Assembly (NCBI GenBank): GCA_047619205.1
Contig: JBLHJR010000070.1
Location: 1-17,244, forward strand
Direction: 5' to 3'
Length of the DNA: 17,244 nucleotides
DNA from: Endobugula sp047619205
Lineage (GTDB): Bacteria; Pseudomonadota; Gammaproteobacteria; Pseudomonadales; Cellvibrionaceae
The notes under the pieces were generated by a model. It saw only the letters and a program-made list of their open reading frames with translations, made no database searches and had not been told where the DNA came from. Positions 1 to 6,714 of the stretch are shown here, piece after piece (positions within the stretch are counted from its first letter, which is position 1; each line of letters starts with the position of its first letter). The position numbers were made by a program, and so were the translations under genes.

Positions 1-269
1 TGCAAACAGCCACATCCGCTGAAGCCATCAACACGCTATTTAAAAACGCAGCCAATGGTGAACTAAAGGATATTTTAGGCTACGAAGAACGCCCTTTGGT
101 TTCGATTGATTATAAAACAGATCCCCGTTCCTGCGTTATTGATGCCCTATCGACAATGGTCATCAATAACACCCAAGTCAAAATTTATGCTTGGTACGAT
201 AATGAATGGGGCTACGCCAACCGCACCGCCGAAATCGCTCACATGATTGGCGAGATCGACAAAGCCTAA
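1..269 (+). CDS. gap: ArsJ-associated glyceraldehyde-3-phosphate dehydrogenase (3' end only)
   Basis: The reading frame is open from base 3 and ends at TAA 267-269, giving the last 88 residues of a GAPDH. The C-terminal signature WYDNEWGYANR is clear, and the upstream Y-E-E-R-P-L-V-S-I-D-Y stretch with D-P-R-S-C fits the catalytic domain. The N-terminal NAD-binding half and catalytic Cys lie outside the window. It directly precedes arsJ, with stop and start overlapping (TAATG). In this known pair GAPDH makes 1-arseno-3-phosphoglycerate from arsenate and glyceraldehyde-3-phosphate, and ArsJ exports it. The role is therefore assigned mostly from context; a housekeeping GAPDH is the alternative but less likely beside arsJ. 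Confidence 0.9.
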   Translation, partial: QTATSAEAINTLFKNAANGELKDILGYEERPLVSIDYKTDPRSCVIDALSTMVINNTQVKIYAWYDNEWGYANRTAEIAHMIGEIDKA

Positions 270-1507
270 TGCCTTTCTCAATACCTTACTTATCTTCACT
301 ATCGCTGGATATTCGCCAGTATTTACTGATTACTGCTAACTATTGGGTCTTCACCCTAAGTGATGGCGCGTTGCGAATGCTAGTGATTCTACATTTTCAT
401 CACTTGGGTTATAGCCCTCTGGAGATTGCTTTTTTATTTTTATTTTACGAACTCTTTGGCGTCATTACCAATTTATTGGGCGGCTGGCTAGGCGCTAAAA
501 TTGGCTTAAATAAAACCATGAACATCGGTTTAGGCTTGCAAATTATTGCACTCAGCATGTTACTCGTACCCCCAGCATGGCTAACGATCCCATGGGTAAT
601 GGCCGCACAGGCTTTATCCGGCGTGGCTAAAGATCTCAATAAAATGAGCGCCAAAAGTGCCATCAAACTCTTAGTAGCCGATGATGCGCAACACACACTT
701 TATCGCTGGGTAGCCCTGTTAACTGGCTCTAAAAATGCCCTTAAAGGCACAGGATTTTTTATCGGTGGAATACTGCTGGTCGCGATTGGCTTCACCAGCA
801 CAATTGCCTCGATGGCAATCTTACTCGGGCTACTATGGGTAGTGAGTCTCATCACCCTTAAGCACGATTTAGGCAAAGCTAGCAACAAACCCAAATTCAC
901 ACAAATTTTTTCTAAAAACTCGGCGATTAATTTTCTCTCGGCTGCACGATGTTTTTTATTTGCTGCACGTGATGTCTGGTTTGTTGTGGCGCTGCCAGTT
1001 TATTTCAGCACACAACTTAATTGGTCACATTGGCAAGTCAGCAGCTTTTTAGCCCTATGGATTATTGGCTATGGCTTAGTGCAAACCCTAGCGCCCATAC
1101 TCAGCAGCCGTCAAAGTAATACTGCACCTAAGAGTAAAAGTGCCAGCACTTGGGCTTTCCCCTTAGCCATCATCCCCTTAAGCATGGCTTTTTTTCTAGG
1201 CACCAGCGCTAATACAACACTCGTACTTGTTATCGGCTTACTCGGCTTCGGCGTTTTATTTGCCATCAACTCTTCTTTACACAGCTACTTAATCCTCAGC
1301 CTAGCGGAAAGAAAAAATGTTTCTCTAGACGTGGGCTTTTACTATATGGCTAATGCGCTGGGGCGTTTGCTGGGCACCGTATTATCTGGCTACTTATATC
1401 AAGCTTATGGCTTAAGTGCCTGCCTTATTGTATCTTCTGTATTTATCTTCATTGCGGCTATACTTTCACTGTTCATTGACACCGCATCAACAAAAACATC
1501 CACGTAA
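269..1507 (+). CDS. arsJ: ArsJ organoarsenical efflux permease (MFS)
   Basis: 412-residue major facilitator protein with about 12 hydrophobic segments. The N-terminal part (NYWVFTLSDGALRMLVILHF, then the HHLGYSPLEIAFLFLFYELFGV stretch) and the middle part (MAAQALSGVAKDLNKMSAKS, then a TGSKNALKG stretch) are characteristic of ArsJ rather than general sugar or drug MFS pumps. The family exports 1-arseno-3-phosphoglycerate, which then decays to arsenate outside the cell. The ATG at 269 is chosen because it overlaps the TAA of the GAPDH gene, the usual translationally coupled layout; a longer in-frame opening at 206 would lie inside the GAPDH gene. The usual ars regulator and reductase genes are not in this window and may lie upstream. 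Confidence 0.95.
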   Translation: MPFSIPYLSSLSLDIRQYLLITANYWVFTLSDGALRMLVILHFHHLGYSPLEIAFLFLFYELFGVITNLLGGWLGAKIGLNKTMNIGLGLQIIALSMLLVPPAWLTIPWVMAAQALSGVAKDLNKMSAKSAIKLLVADDAQHTLYRWVALLTGSKNALKGTGFFIGGILLVAIGFTSTIASMAILLGLLWVVSLITLKHDLGKASNKPKFTQIFSKNSAINFLSAARCFLFAARDVWFVVALPVYFSTQLNWSHWQVSSFLALWIIGYGLVQTLAPILSSRQSNTAPKSKSASTWAFPLAIIPLSMAFFLGTSANTTLVLVIGLLGFGVLFAINSSLHSYLILSLAERKNVSLDVGFYYMANALGRLLGTVLSGYLYQAYGLSACLIVSSVFIFIAAILSLFIDTASTKTST

Positions 1508-1682
1508 AATCGTCTCCGCACATCAAGGAATAAGTAAGCAGACTAAGCTTAAGCGCACCGCTAGACAATGTCACGAAAAAGACATACAGCGTGCATATAA
1601 CTGTCATAAAAATACCTTACTCTCTAACTGCATTCAGGTCGTTAAAACCAATAACGCAACAGTTCTAAGGTGAAAACTCATT

Positions 1683-2672
1683 ATGCTTATCGTCGGCAAT
1701 ATCGTTGAAAAATATACCGCTATCGTTAGTGCAAATTCATGGTTTAAAAAATCCTTGCCATTAAACACTTCAGCCTTTAAAAAATCATTTAAGCCAAAAA
1801 AAATTCAGCCCGTTGCCGGAGCCGAAAACAAGCAGCGTTTAGACATCGCCATTAACAATTGTGAGTGGCTAGGAGAGACCAACGATGGCAAAGTCATGTT
1901 TCTTTATCAATATACTGGCCGCTCCCCCATACTGCGAGAAATTGGACGTTTACGCGAAATTTCATTTCGCGCTGTCGGCGAAGGCACGAATAAACGCAGA
2001 GATATAGATCAACATGATAAATTTTATTACCACCTGATTTTATGGGATAAGGACGATAAAGAAATTGTCGGTGCCTATCGTTTCGGTGATGCCAAACAGT
2101 TAACTCAAAGCTATAGAAACCGGCTCTATAGCGCCAGCCTATTTCATTATCACGCCGCCATGCAACCCTACCTTGAGCAAGGTCTCGAATTAGGTCGCAG
2201 CTTTGTTCAACCAAAATATTGGGGTAAACGTAGCTTAGATTACCTTTGGTATGGCATTGGCGCCTTCTTAAAACGACACCCGCAATATCGTTATTTATTT
2301 GGCCCTGTATCACTGAGCAATGATTTGCCCGCGCTAGCAAAAGACTTGATCGTGTGTTTTTATCAGACCTATTTTAGTAAAACAGAAACATTGGCAAGCG
2401 CGCTTATACCGTACAAGTCTCATTCAGATACTAATGATCTATTTTCTGGCGAAAATTACCAAGAAGATTTCTCTATACTAAAGAAACGTTTAAATGCAAT
2501 GGGCGCTAAAGTACCCACACTGTATAAACAATACACTGAAACCTATGAAGAAGGCGGAGTACACTTCTTAAGCTTTAGCATAGACCCCGATTTCAATAAT
2601 TGTATTGATGGCCTAGTGCTGGCCGACCTAAGCAAACTAAAAGAAAAGAAGAGTTTACGTTACATGCGTTGA
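1683..2672 (+). CDS. GNAT-fold N-acyltransferase (OlsB/hemolysin-like, PF13444-type)
   Basis: 329 residues. The conserved core starts near residue 83 with LREIGRLREISFRAVGEGTN, followed by a D-x-D-x-x-D-K-F-Y-Y-H segment, EIVGAYRFG near 127, LELGRSFVQPKYWG, and LFGPVSLSN. This is the pattern of the acyl-ACP-using GNAT family that includes ornithine-lipid OlsB and the GNAT half of PlsC-GNAT fusion proteins. The first 80 residues are lysine-rich and show no PlsC domain (no H-x4-D), so this looks like the GNAT half standing alone. AGG at 1668-1670 is a poor ribosome site for the ATG. The likely role is N-acylation of an amino acid or amine to make an aminolipid; the substrate is not determinable. 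Confidence 0.75.
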   Translation: MLIVGNIVEKYTAIVSANSWFKKSLPLNTSAFKKSFKPKKIQPVAGAENKQRLDIAINNCEWLGETNDGKVMFLYQYTGRSPILREIGRLREISFRAVGEGTNKRRDIDQHDKFYYHLILWDKDDKEIVGAYRFGDAKQLTQSYRNRLYSASLFHYHAAMQPYLEQGLELGRSFVQPKYWGKRSLDYLWYGIGAFLKRHPQYRYLFGPVSLSNDLPALAKDLIVCFYQTYFSKTETLASALIPYKSHSDTNDLFSGENYQEDFSILKKRLNAMGAKVPTLYKQYTETYEEGGVHFLSFSIDPDFNNCIDGLVLADLSKLKEKKSLRYMR

Positions 2673-2684
2673 ACTGGGCTTGAA

Positions 2685-2873
2685 CTAGGAGGCTATCCGA
2701 GAATAGGGGCCGTAGCGAGGGATAGCGGTTTTGAGTCAGATTTTTTCATGATTTGAGGAGAATAGTGGTTCTATTTGCCAACAGTAGGCGCCCTTAAGCG
2801 ACGAAAATCAGGATAAAATCTGGCCAAAATCCGTTTTTCCGCAGTAGGTTTCTATTCTCGGGCAGCCTCCTAG
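2685..2873. mobile_element. MITE-like element with 22-bp terminal inverted repeats
   Basis: Left arm 2685-2706 and right arm 2852-2873 are inverted repeats matching at 20 of 22 positions; the arm starts CTAGGAGGCT and ends CCGAGAATAG, with AT versus GC between. The 145-bp interior has no ORF. CTAG sits at both outer edges, so it is either part of the repeat or a 4-bp target duplication, which cannot be told apart because CTAG is palindromic. The right arm overlaps the dtd stop codon. It is probably a non-autonomous derivative of an insertion sequence; the parent family is not identified. Confidence 0.75.
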
Positions 2874-3313
2874 GTTTCCAATAAAAAAGTAACCGGACCA
2901 TCATTGACTAGCGCTACTTGCATATCCGCGGCAAATACCCCTGTTTGAACATTCTCCTTGATACTTTCTTTTCGTGCCTGCACTACAAAATAATCATAAA
3001 GGTTTCGCGCCACCTCGGGTTCTGCCGCTGAAGAAAACCCTGGGCGCAAGCCTTTTTTAGTGTCTGCCGCCAAGGTAAACTGCGACACAATCAATAAGCC
3101 ACCCGTCATATCCAGTAAACTTAAATTCATTTTTCCATCGGTATCGGAAAACACGCGATAATTGATTATCTTTTGTAATAGCTTATCGGCTTGCTGCTGT
3201 GTATCGTTTTTTTGTACCCCCAACAATAATAATAGGCCCTGATCAATGTGACCCACTACGTGTTGATCTACACTGACCGATGCTTGAGTCACTCGTTGAA
3301 TTAATGCACGCAT
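2870..3313 (-). CDS. dtd: D-aminoacyl-tRNA deacylase (DTD)
   Basis: 147 residues, close to the E. coli length of 145. It begins MRALIQRVTQASVSV and carries the two family active-site motifs: SQFTLAAD near residues 77-84 and NDGPVTF near 137-143 (the Gly-cisPro loop). The enzyme hydrolyses D-aminoacyl-tRNAs, and glycine mischarged on tRNA-Ala, as cytoplasmic translation proofreading; it is a homodimer in the known structures. AGAAG lies about 8 bp upstream of the ATG. The TAG stop (minus strand) is the CTAG at the edge of the MITE-like element, yet the C-terminus (VTFLLET) is about normal length, so the protein appears intact. No operon partner is seen. Confidence 0.95.
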   Translation of the reverse strand: MRALIQRVTQASVSVDQHVVGHIDQGLLLLLGVQKNDTQQQADKLLQKIINYRVFSDTDGKMNLSLLDMTGGLLIVSQFTLAADTKKGLRPGFSSAAEPEVARNLYDYFVVQARKESIKENVQTGVFAADMQVALVNDGPVTFLLET

Positions 3314-3554
3314 AGTGTCACTTCTTTCTCTTGTAAATAGGCTTCATCACACCAAACTAGAGTGGAAACAATATAAAAATGATAACAATAACCGATTTTG
3401 TTGTGATATTTTATATTGATTCCGCACATTATGAAAACCTCATGAAAAAACACGATAGGATGCATCCAAATCAACTCTCCCATTCGTCTTTATTACTAGG
3501 CAGATAATATTTTGTATGCGACATTATCGACTTCAATATGCACAGGAGATCACT

Positions 3555-3710
3555 ATGGACATATTCGCGTTAACATTCTACGGTATTGTTTGTGGCACAT
3601 TAGCTTATGTAAGCCCGACAATGAAAAATAAAATGCTTCGTCTAGCAATGGGGGTGTGTATTGGCTTGCTAGCCGCTACGGCACTACCGTTGGTTCGTGG
3701 CGTAATATAA
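3555..3710 (+). CDS. Small two-helix membrane protein, hypothetical
   Basis: 51 residues starting MDIFALTFYG. A strong ribosome site AGGAG at 3544-3548 stands 6 bp before the ATG at 3555, which is why this start is preferred over the longer frame opening at 3516. Two hydrophobic segments (about residues 3-20 and 30-48) are joined by a short basic turn (K24, K26, R29), a helical-hairpin layout for an inner-membrane miniprotein. I do not recognise the family. Divergent from dtd; no downstream partner on the same strand. The good ribosome site and clean topology support a real gene. Confidence 0.6.
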   Translation: MDIFALTFYGIVCGTLAYVSPTMKNKMLRLAMGVCIGLLAATALPLVRGVI

Positions 3711-3860
3711 GCTTAAGTGTAATAGATTAAGCAGCGAACGTTATCACCACTGAAAACATTCACCCTATTCCACTTATTAAAGAACTGCCATCAACGTAAC
3801 ACACTGAAAAACTATTTATTTTACAATCCCATCAGCTTGTAAAAATCAAACGCCTTGATT

Positions 3861-4379
3861 TTATTCACTCATTTCGATTAATTCATAAGTATCGAACAGC
3901 AAACGAATGGTTAATGACTTATATTGGCTAATGTCAGCAACAAACTGTCCATTACGACTTCGGTAATTAGTAAACATTAAAACGCGTTGAGCCAATTTTT
4001 TAGTCTTCGGCAAATCAACCGACTCAACAAATGATAATGGCACCACCTCCAGACTAACCACATCTAGTGCTTTTCCATAACGACTTAACAGTAATGCCTT
4101 ATCGTTAAACCATTCGGACCCACTTAACCCTAACAACAAGGGGGAAATACTATCATCATTAACAAACAATAAATCTATAGCCACTGGACTATTCATATTG
4201 CTATCGGGAAAAGACACTAGCGTAATATTTTTAATCGCATTATCACTACCAACGCCCAACATTTTCAATGTGTACTTTGTACTGGAACAAGCATTCAACA
4301 TTAGTATGACCAGTAGCAATGACAAAAGTAAACACAGTTTTATAGGGATTTGATTTATTTTTACGTTAAACATGCTCAT
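3861..4379 (-). CDS. Predicted lipoprotein, weakly TssJ-like
   Basis: 172 residues from the ATG at 4379; in-frame TTG (4391) and GTG (4388) starts and a second ATG at 4373 are possible. The N-terminus has Lys residues, a long leucine-rich helix and a lipobox L-N-A-C followed by SS, so it should be lipidated; the absence of Asp after Cys suggests outer-membrane sorting. After the Cys, the S-S-T-K-Y-T-L run, the P-D-S-N-x-N-S-P-V strand and the EVVPLS stretch resemble TssJ, the type VI secretion lipoprotein, but only loosely. No other T6SS gene is in the window. A small hairpin (AAAATCAA/TTGATTTT, 3842-3862) overlaps the stop and may serve as a weak terminator. Confidence 0.7.
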   Translation of the reverse strand: MSMFNVKINQIPIKLCLLLSLLLVILMLNACSSTKYTLKMLGVGSDNAIKNITLVSFPDSNMNSPVAIDLLFVNDDSISPLLLGLSGSEWFNDKALLLSRYGKALDVVSLEVVPLSFVESVDLPKTKKLAQRVLMFTNYRSRNGQFVADISQYKSLTIRLLFDTYELIEMSE

Positions 4380-4722
4380 GTTAGACACCAATGAATGTTA
4401 TTTTTATTTGCCAAGCAGGTCATTGGCCACACGGACATGATGAGTAAGGCATAACGCCTTATCCCGGGATAAGCCTCCCCCACCACCTGACAAATATGTT
4501 GTAAAATGGTCGTTGTTCCGCAGGCCAGCGGAACAACCATCAAACCCCGTTACATCATTTAAAAAAGCTTTTGTGGATCATCATAAGAAGCATCCTTGAG
4601 TACCGAATTTACTAGCCTGGCGTCTTTATTTTTCACCTTAAAAGATAATGTTTTTTCGTCATGATGTCGGCTTATAACGCTAGGAAATTAATGATTTTCG
4701 GATTGATATATTAGCTAAGATA
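4380..4722. other. Non-coding interval between lipoprotein and GNAT genes
   Basis: About 340 bp with no ORF I can support. It contains the upstream region of the minus-strand lipoprotein gene and, at 4503-4540, the hairpin listed separately. The remainder (4541-4722) shows no clear promoter, RNA or repeat. Confidence 0.5.
4503..4540 (-). terminator. Hairpin, probable intrinsic terminator of the GNAT gene
   Basis: A perfect 10-bp stem, GTTGTTCCGC (4512-4521) with GCGGAACAAC (4528-4537), has a 6-nt loop; ATGG/CCAT can extend it with a bulge. On the minus strand the stem is followed by ACCATTTTAC, giving a short T run, so it best fits termination of transcription leaving the GNAT gene. It lies about 180 bp past that gene's stop, which lowers confidence. 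Confidence 0.5.
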
Positions 4723-5127
4723 TTAAAAATACAGTTTCATTCTACAATATGCCACGCCATTTTTGAAAAAACCTTCGCCTTCTTGCTTAAATCCGAAGCG
4801 GGTATAAAACCCTATGGCTGACACCCTAGCATCAAGCCAAACACTATTACATTCCGCAACTCTCAACTCGCCAATTAAGTAGTTGAGCATAAATGTTCCA
4901 ACTCCCTTACCTTGATATTCTGCAAGAGTCGCGAATTTTCTTAACCGGGTAGAATGACCGTTAGTATAAATTGAAGCCACGCATACCCGAACATCATTAT
5001 ATTTCACTCCGAAGTGAAGCGCAGACTCATCACCTGCTACTTTACAGTAACTGACATCTTCATTAGGCCATAAAACCTGATGGCGAATACCCAGTGTTTC
5101 CTCCCAATTTAGCTTGTCTATTTCCAT
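4723..5127 (-). CDS. GNAT family N-acetyltransferase
   Basis: 134 residues from the ATG at 5127 (MEIDKLNWEET). The acetyl-CoA binding motif A is visible as KFATLAEYQGKGVGTFMLNY (Q-x-x-G-x-G), followed by a W-L-D-A-R strand and the family-typical end AIGFYTRFGFKQEGEGFF. This resembles small ElaA-like or uncharacterised GNATs; the acceptor is unknown. A GTG-started extension to 5223 is open but adds residues that do not look like GNAT sequence; neither start has a clear ribosome site. The 134-bp element copy 1 begins about 140 bp upstream. Confidence 0.8.
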   Translation of the reverse strand: MEIDKLNWEETLGIRHQVLWPNEDVSYCKVAGDESALHFGVKYNDVRVCVASIYTNGHSTRLRKFATLAEYQGKGVGTFMLNYLIGELRVAECNSVWLDARVSAIGFYTRFGFKQEGEGFFKNGVAYCRMKLYF

Positions 5128-5265
5128 CAACAATATTTGATACCCGAATAAGTAGCTTGGTAATGGGTGGCCTGATAAACATAGAAGGTGCCTATTGTTA
5201 TTAACAGGAGATCCATCATACACGAACGAAGGCGCCTAGCGTTTTAAGCCTAGAAATAAGGCTAT

Positions 5266-5399
5266 TACTAGTAGGGTGTTTGAAAAGAATACACTCCGTT
5301 TCAGGCCATCTGAGGCATGGATGCCGAAGCTGAGCGTATAGGGACATATTCACAGCGCGCCTGAAATGGAGTGTATTCTTTTCAAGTGACCCAGTAGTA
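5266..5399 (+). mobile_element. 134-bp inverted-repeat element, copy 1
   Basis: It starts TACTAGTAGGG and ends CCCAGTAGTA. Internal arms are strongly inverted: GAAAAGAATACACTCC at the left matches GGAGTGTATTCTTTTC at the right, continuing through TTTCAGGC with one mismatch, so the element can fold into a stem of about 25 bp or more. The centre has no ORF. Copy 2 (9175-9308) is the same length and differs at 6 positions by hand count, in opposite orientation. Outer flanks of the copies are unrelated, so these are separate insertions of a mobile MITE-like sequence rather than a longer duplication. Confidence 0.85.
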
Positions 5400-5589
5400 T
5401 GTATAAGGCAACTAACACACTACCCGATGCCCACTACGTGCATCAATGATCCAGTAAGACGCTCTACACGCAAACAATGACACAAATGCATATAAACGCA
5501 CTCATTTTGCCCAAAAAATATAGCCTATCCAGTCGCGCACCAACAAAACCCTTTGTAAAGTATGACAAATAAATACAATAGATCGACCG

Positions 5590-5604
5590 GCACCAATGTA
5601 GTGC
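5590..5604 (+). promoter_or_regulatory. NtrC-type enhancer site upstream of the FNT channel gene
   Basis: GCACCAATGTAGTGC fits the NtrC pattern GCAC-N7-GTGC exactly. It is centred about 130 bp upstream of the predicted sigma-54 start (near 5728), the usual distance for NtrC enhancers. A weaker half-site, GCACCAACAAAACCC, lies at 5537-5551. Confidence 0.7.
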
Positions 5605-5701
5605 AGCCGCGCATTATATTAGTGAGTTAACACAAGCTTAAAATCTCGAAAATTACTGTAAAATAAATATAAACCCTTGTTTTTAAAGAGTTTATATTTA
5701 T

Positions 5702-5719
5702 TGGCATGAAACACGCTAT
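5702..5719 (+). promoter_or_regulatory. Sigma-54 (-24/-12) promoter of the FNT channel gene
   Basis: TTGGCATGAAACACGCTA carries GG at 5703-5704 and GC at 5715-5716, the required 12-bp spacing. TGGCAnG is matched in the -24 block; the -12 block is ACGCT instead of TTGCW. Predicted transcription start is near 5728, leaving a leader of about 36 nt with GAGGAG at 5749-5754 before the ATG. The upstream NtrC-type site supports the call. Confidence 0.7.
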
Positions 5720-5763
5720 GCAGTCTGCATTACTACACTATTATTAATGAGGAGCAATCTGTT

Positions 5764-6570
5764 ATGTCTTATATAGAACCGAGTGAATTTGTCACCAAGA
5801 TGGTAGATTCGGGTGAACAAAAAATGTTTATGTCTACTAAGGACACCTTTATCCGTGCTTTTATGGCTGGCGCTATTTTAGGTTTGGCCGCATTTTTTGC
5901 CATTACCGTTATTGTGCAAACAGGTAGTCCTTTAATCGGTTCGCTGCTATTCCCAGTGGGTTTCATCATGTTGTACCTGATGAAGTTTGACTTGCTAACC
6001 GGTGTGTTTACATTAGTGCCACTAGCATTGCTAGATAAACGCCCGGGCTGTAACACTAAGCAGTTATTGCGCAACTGGGGACTAGTCTTTATTGGTAACC
6101 TTGCTGGCGCACTAACCGTTGCATTTTTTGCATCGTATATTTTGACTTATGGTTTCAATACCGACGGTGGCGCACTCGCCGCTAAAGTGGGCAGCATTGG
6201 TGAATCTAGAACATTGGGTTACCAAGCACACGGCATTGATGGCTGGATTACTATTTTCATTCGTGGCATGTTGTGTAACTGGATGGTGTCTATGGGTGTG
6301 GTTGGCGCAATGATTTCAACGTCGGTCAGCGGAAAAATGCTAGCGATGTGGATGCCCGTTATGTTGTTCTTCTTCATGGGTTTTGAGCATTCCATTGTGA
6401 ACATGTTCTTGTTTCCATTCTCTATGATTATGGGTGGCGAGTTTACATTATCGGATTATATACTTTGGAATGAGCTGCCTACAGTTTTAGGTAATCTTGT
6501 CGGCGGCTTCTTATTAGTCGGCTTGCCTCTTTACTTAACGCATGTAAGAACTAGCCCAGAGAAAAGATAA
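5764..6570 (+). CDS. Formate/nitrite transporter (FNT) family channel, probably nitrite
   Basis: 268 residues with six or so membrane spans. Family marks are the RGMLCNWMVSMGVVG segment (about 167-181, as in FocA/NirC) and GFEHSIVNMF (206-215), whose His (H209) corresponds to the central pore histidine of FocA. FNT channels pass small monovalent anions (formate, nitrite, hydrosulfide). Nitrite is the likeliest substrate here because the promoter is of NtrC/sigma-54 type and the neighbours are a nitrate-assimilation kinase and cyanase; passage of formate, or of cyanate itself, is an alternative. A GAGGAG ribosome site is 9 bp before the ATG. A strong terminator follows, so the kinase gene downstream is not freely co-transcribed. 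Confidence 0.9.
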   Translation: MSYIEPSEFVTKMVDSGEQKMFMSTKDTFIRAFMAGAILGLAAFFAITVIVQTGSPLIGSLLFPVGFIMLYLMKFDLLTGVFTLVPLALLDKRPGCNTKQLLRNWGLVFIGNLAGALTVAFFASYILTYGFNTDGGALAAKVGSIGESRTLGYQAHGIDGWITIFIRGMLCNWMVSMGVVGAMISTSVSGKMLAMWMPVMLFFFMGFEHSIVNMFLFPFSMIMGGEFTLSDYILWNELPTVLGNLVGGFLLVGLPLYLTHVRTSPEKR

Positions 6571-6604
6571 GCCTAATCTGCTTATACAGTAAATAACAAA
6601 CGCA

Positions 6605-6634
6605 CCCCTCTGGTATTTATATCAGAGGGGTTTT
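6605..6634 (+). terminator. Rho-independent terminator after the FNT gene
   Basis: An 8-bp GC-rich stem, CCCCTCTG (6605-6612) and CAGAGGGG (6623-6630), extendable through TAT/ATA, is followed directly by TTTT. It sits 35 bp past the FNT stop and is the cleanest terminator in the window. Confidence 0.85.
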
Positions 6635-6714
6635 AGTATGAGAGACAGATAAAAATAATGGCCACGCCTAATTGAGTCGATAATAAGTAAAGCCAAAAGC
6701 CTAAAAAGGGCACT

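Noticed and set aside
1416..1673. 85-codon plus-strand frame at the end of arsJ
   Set aside because: It overlaps the arsJ 3' end and continues into the gap with unstructured basic composition; likely chance.
3376..3394. Fur-box-like AATGATAACAATAAC upstream of dtd
   Set aside because: By eye about 13 of 19 positions match, which is expected in AT-rich DNA, and no iron gene is near.
3301..3483. 60-codon minus-strand frame upstream of dtd
   Set aside because: It overlaps the dtd start in another frame and has no family resemblance or ribosome site.
5127..5266. GNAT gene as an integron cassette with an attC site
   Set aside because: No paired R'/R'' core sites could be found around the gene.
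6658..6676. Sigma-54-like sequence before the kinase gene (TGGCCACG...TTGAG)
   Set aside because: Spacing between GG and the -12 block is wrong and GC is absent.
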